Positions 7,456-9,243 of a stretch of 9,243 bases of DNA are shown piece by piece. The notes beneath the pieces are model-generated. The model was not told the origin of the DNA, did no database searches, and worked only from the letters and a program-made list of their open reading frames with translations. Source of the DNA: Natrialbaceae archaeon Tc-Br11_E2g1 (GTDB lineage: Archaea > Halobacteriota > Halobacteria > Halobacteriales > Natrialbaceae); NCBI GenBank assembly GCA_001564255.1, contig LKNC01000093.1, positions 1 to 9,243 on the forward strand, given 5' to 3'. Within the stretch, counting starts at the first letter, position 1. Each line of letters starts with the position of its first letter. Position numbers and translations under genes: made by a program.

Positions 7456-7470
7456 CGATAGCCTCGAGTG

Positions 7471-8301
7471 CTAGAGCGTGTACACCTCCCCGTCGACGGC
7501 GAGTGGGTGCTCGAAGGCCTCCTCCGGTGGGTAGTAGTGAGCGACGTGGACGAGCCGGGTCTCCGTCGCCTCGAGGTCTTCGGCCAGCGAGAGCGCGCCC
7601 TCACGGGTCATGTGTTTGGTGCCGAACGTGCGGGGGACGCCGGCGTCGTCCTCGTGGCGGCCGCCGATCGGGTGGTACTCACAGAGGTGTGCGGGGACGA
7701 TGGCGTCGGCGAGCAACAGGTCGGGGTCGGCGAGAACGTCCCTGGAGGCGTCGGGGACGTCGTAGGTCGTATCGCCCGTCAGTGAGAGCTTCGCGCCCGT
7801 CTCGGGGTCTTCGACGGCGAGACCGTAACACAGCAAGGGCGGATGATCGACCGGAACGAGGGTCACGTCGAGCCCACAGACACTGACGGACTCGAGGGGC
7901 GTCGTCGGCCTGACCGTCACCGCGTCGAGGTAGTGGTAGTCGTTCTCGATCGTTTCGGCGACGCTTTCGCCGGTGACGGGGTCTATCTCGTCGGCCGCGT
8001 ACACCTCGAGGCTGTCGAGCAGACGGTAGACGTTCCCGAGCCCATCCAGGTGATCGAAGTGGACGTGGGTGATGACGGCGGCGTCGGGGAGGGAAACCCC
8101 GTCACGGAGGAACTGGTAGCGAAAGTCGGGACTGGCGTCGATCAACAGCGAGTCGCCCGTTCGCTCGTTCTCGACGTGAACCGAAAACCGCGTGCGCTCT
8201 ACCCCGCGCGCTCTGGCCCTCTCGCAGGTCTCACACTCACAGCCGACGGTGGGCGTCCCAGTCGTATCCCCCGTGCCAAGCAGGGTCACCCGCATCGTCA
8301 T
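7471..8301 (-). CDS. PhnP-like metallo-beta-lactamase-fold hydrolase
   Basis: 276 residues. The motif HVHFDH (79-84), H153, D177 and the C-terminal His residues (H230, H252 and H255 are candidates) build the usual two-metal site of the MBL fold. An N-terminal CxCxxC (C21, C23, C26, within TPTVGCECETC) is the extra structural zinc site characteristic of the PhnP branch. E. coli PhnP hydrolyses 5-phosphoribosyl 1,2-cyclic phosphate in C-P lyase metabolism. No phn genes are visible here, so the substrate is probably another phosphodiester and cannot be assigned. The start ATG at 8301 overlaps the stop of the DUF2237 gene (ATGA), which suggests translational coupling; a second Met at 8295 is an alternative start. 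No Shine-Dalgarno is seen. It is convergent with the adenosyltransferase gene. Confidence 0.88.
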   Translation of the reverse strand: MTMRVTLLGTGDTTGTPTVGCECETCERARARGVERTRFSVHVENERTGDSLLIDASPDFRYQFLRDGVSLPDAAVITHVHFDHLDGLGNVYRLLDSLEVYAADEIDPVTGESVAETIENDYHYLDAVTVRPTTPLESVSVCGLDVTLVPVDHPPLLCYGLAVEDPETGAKLSLTGDTTYDVPDASRDVLADPDLLLADAIVPAHLCEYHPIGGRHEDDAGVPRTFGTKHMTREGALSLAEDLEATETRLVHVAHYYPPEEAFEHPLAVDGEVYTL

Positions 8302-8666
8302 CGACCGTACTCGTGCTCACGCAACGTGTCGGGGTCGACCTCACCCAGGACGGCCTCGTTGGTCGCCTCGAGGACGACCGACGGCCCGCAACCGGCCTCG
8401 ACGGCCTCGAGCCAGCGGGCGAGACAGAGACACCAGCGATCGCCCGCCTCGAGTCCCGGGAAGGAAAACTCCGGGCGGGGGGTCACGAGATCGTTGCCAC
8501 GCCGGCGGGAGAACTCGAGGAACTCGTCGGTCATCACGGCACAGACTTCGTGACGCCCGCGGTCGTCCTCGAGGTCCCGACAGCATCCATCGCGGAGGTA
8601 GCCGGTTTCCGGGTCGGTGCTACAGGGTTCGAGTTCCGTCCCGTAGACGTTCCTGTCGGTGGTCAT
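8298..8666 (-). CDS. DUF2237 family protein
   Basis: 122 residues, the full length of this small conserved family of unknown function. The family's blocks are all present: EPCSTDPETGYLRDGCC (13-29), HEVCAVMTDEFLEFSRRRGNDL (39-60), TPRPEFSFPGLEAGDRWCLC (62-81) and VVLEATNEAVL (97-107). Seven Cys residues (15, 28, 29, 42, 79, 81, 93), six of them inside conserved blocks, hint at metal binding or redox chemistry, but this is inference. It lies 45 bases downstream of the AAA+ ATPase gene and overlaps the PhnP-like gene by 4 bases. The start ATG 8666 gives the family N-terminus (MTTDRNVYGTELEPC). Confidence 0.93.
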   Translation of the reverse strand: MTTDRNVYGTELEPCSTDPETGYLRDGCCRDLEDDRGRHEVCAVMTDEFLEFSRRRGNDLVTPRPEFSFPGLEAGDRWCLCLARWLEAVEAGCGPSVVLEATNEAVLGEVDPDTLREHEYGR

Positions 8667-8689
8667 ACGCCTGTCATCGGGCGGGGACG

Positions 8690-8696
8690 CGAAAAG
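8690..8696 (-). promoter_or_regulatory. Weak TATA-like box before the DUF2237 gene
   Basis: CTTTTCG on the minus strand lies about 27 bases before the ATG at 8666, in the 45-base gap after the AAA+ gene. It is the only A/T-rich spot there. It could give the DUF2237-PhnP-like pair its own leaderless transcript, although read-through from the AAA+ gene is equally possible. Confidence 0.25.
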
Positions 8697-8711
8697 CGTG
8701 GCGCCCGTTCG

Positions 8712-9243
8712 TCAGTGATCGTGGCTGTGGTCGTGGGCGTGGCCACCGTCCCCGGCCTTGCCAACGTCACCGCCGGCGACGAGCGCGTCGTGGTCGCCCT
8801 CGATCATGTCCATGTTCTTCAGGTTGTCCCGTTCTTCGAACTCCTCGACGGCGTCCAGGAGGTCCTGTTGGGTGAGATCGCGGCGGTTCTCGGTCAGCGC
8901 GGAGAGGACGGCCTCACGGAGGACCATCCGGAGGTCACTGCCGGTCAGTCCCTGGGTGGCCTCTGCGACGACGAACGGGTCGAACTCCGCTATCTCCATC
9001 GTCCGGGTGATGACCTCCAGGATGTCCGCGCGCATCGCGTTGTCGGGTTTCGGGAAGTTGACGATCTCGTCGAAGCGTCGCCAGGCGGCAGCGTCGAGTT
9101 GATCGGGGTGGTTCGTCGCCCCGATCAGGAGGACGTCGTCTTGAATCAGCGAGACGTCGTCGATGCTCTTGAGCAGGGTGTTGACGGCGCGTTTGAGCGC
9201 GGCGTGTTCGTCGCTGCGGCGGGTCTTGGCGACGAAGTCGAAC
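8712..9243 (-). CDS. AAA+ ATPase, C-terminal part, with His-rich tail (5'-truncated)
   Basis: The frame is open to the window edge, so the Met at 9035 is internal; 176 residues are visible. Reading the edge in frame gives FDFVAKTRRSDEHAALKRAV. This is what follows the Walker B Asp-Glu in Vps4/Ycf46/CDC48-type AAA+ proteins; the Walker A and B motifs themselves lie outside. Next come sensor 1 (LLIGATNHPDQLD, 38-50), the arginine-finger region AAAWRRFDEIVNFPKPD (51-67) and the small helical domain with sensor 2 (GLTGSDLRMVLREAV, 98-112). After an acidic stretch (EEFEERDNLKNMDMIEGD) a Gly-rich linker leads to HAHDHSHDH (168-176) at the very end. The family remodels protein complexes with ATP. 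The His tail suggests metal binding. The specific partner is unknown. The gene is followed 45 bases on by the DUF2237 gene, in the same direction. Confidence 0.88.
   Translation of the reverse strand, partial: FDFVAKTRRSDEHAALKRAVNTLLKSIDDVSLIQDDVLLIGATNHPDQLDAAAWRRFDEIVNFPKPDNAMRADILEVITRTMEIAEFDPFVVAEATQGLTGSDLRMVLREAVLSALTENRRDLTQQDLLDAVEEFEERDNLKNMDMIEGDHDALVAGGDVGKAGDGGHAHDHSHDH

Noticed and set aside
7456..7470. Transcription terminator between the convergent adenosyltransferase and hydrolase genes
   Set aside because: Only 15 bases, with no T-run on either strand; the CTCGAG palindrome is too short and too common to count.
7471..8301. C-P lyase pathway PhnP
   Set aside because: The fold and CxCxxC fit PhnP, but no other phn gene is in the window, so the pathway is not assigned.

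Overview
The window looks like a chromosomal segment of a halophilic archaeon (Halobacteria). The reasons are high G+C, very Asp/Glu-rich proteins, an archaeosine-tRNA enzyme, a Bat-type HTH_10 regulator, TATA-like boxes about 27 bases before start codons with no Shine-Dalgarno (leaderless genes), and a large excess of CTCGAG. I would not name a genus. Nine protein genes are supported, two of them cut by the window edges. There are also a few regulatory sites. I see no tRNA, rRNA, CRISPR array, insertion sequence or attachment site, and no gene-free stretch longer than 300 bases.

Left end (1-2309, mostly +): the C-terminal part of archaeosine synthase (ArcS/TgtA2), then a 269-base interval holding a weakly supported small Cys-containing minus-strand ORF. 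The interval also carries dyad sequences and a TATA-like box in front of a six-helix HdeD/DUF308 membrane protein.

Middle (2306-6778, all -): a compact three-gene signalling operon, read right to left. It encodes a soluble hybrid-sensor histidine kinase (GAF-PAS-PAS-PAS-HisKA-HATPase), a single-domain Rcp1-like response regulator, and a second response regulator in which REC is fused to GAF, BAT and HTH_10 domains. The genes overlap by 11 and 4 bases, so they are probably co-transcribed and translationally coupled. The likely logic is one cytoplasmic kinase feeding two receivers, one of which should bind DNA. The last gene of the operon shares its stop tetranucleotide CTAG with the convergent hdeD-like gene.

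Right part (6779-9243): a 143-base divergent promoter region rich in inverted repeats separates the kinase from a PduO-type cobalamin adenosyltransferase (+). Facing it are three minus-strand genes: a partial AAA+ ATPase with a His-rich tail, a DUF2237 protein, and a PhnP-like metallo-hydrolase. The last two overlap by ATGA and probably form one unit.

Most of this is recognisable haloarchaeal housekeeping and signalling. The points most worth a second look are the branched kinase/REC/REC-HTH_10 cassette, the His-tailed AAA+ protein, the DUF2237-PhnP-like pair, and the dyads next to the promoters.
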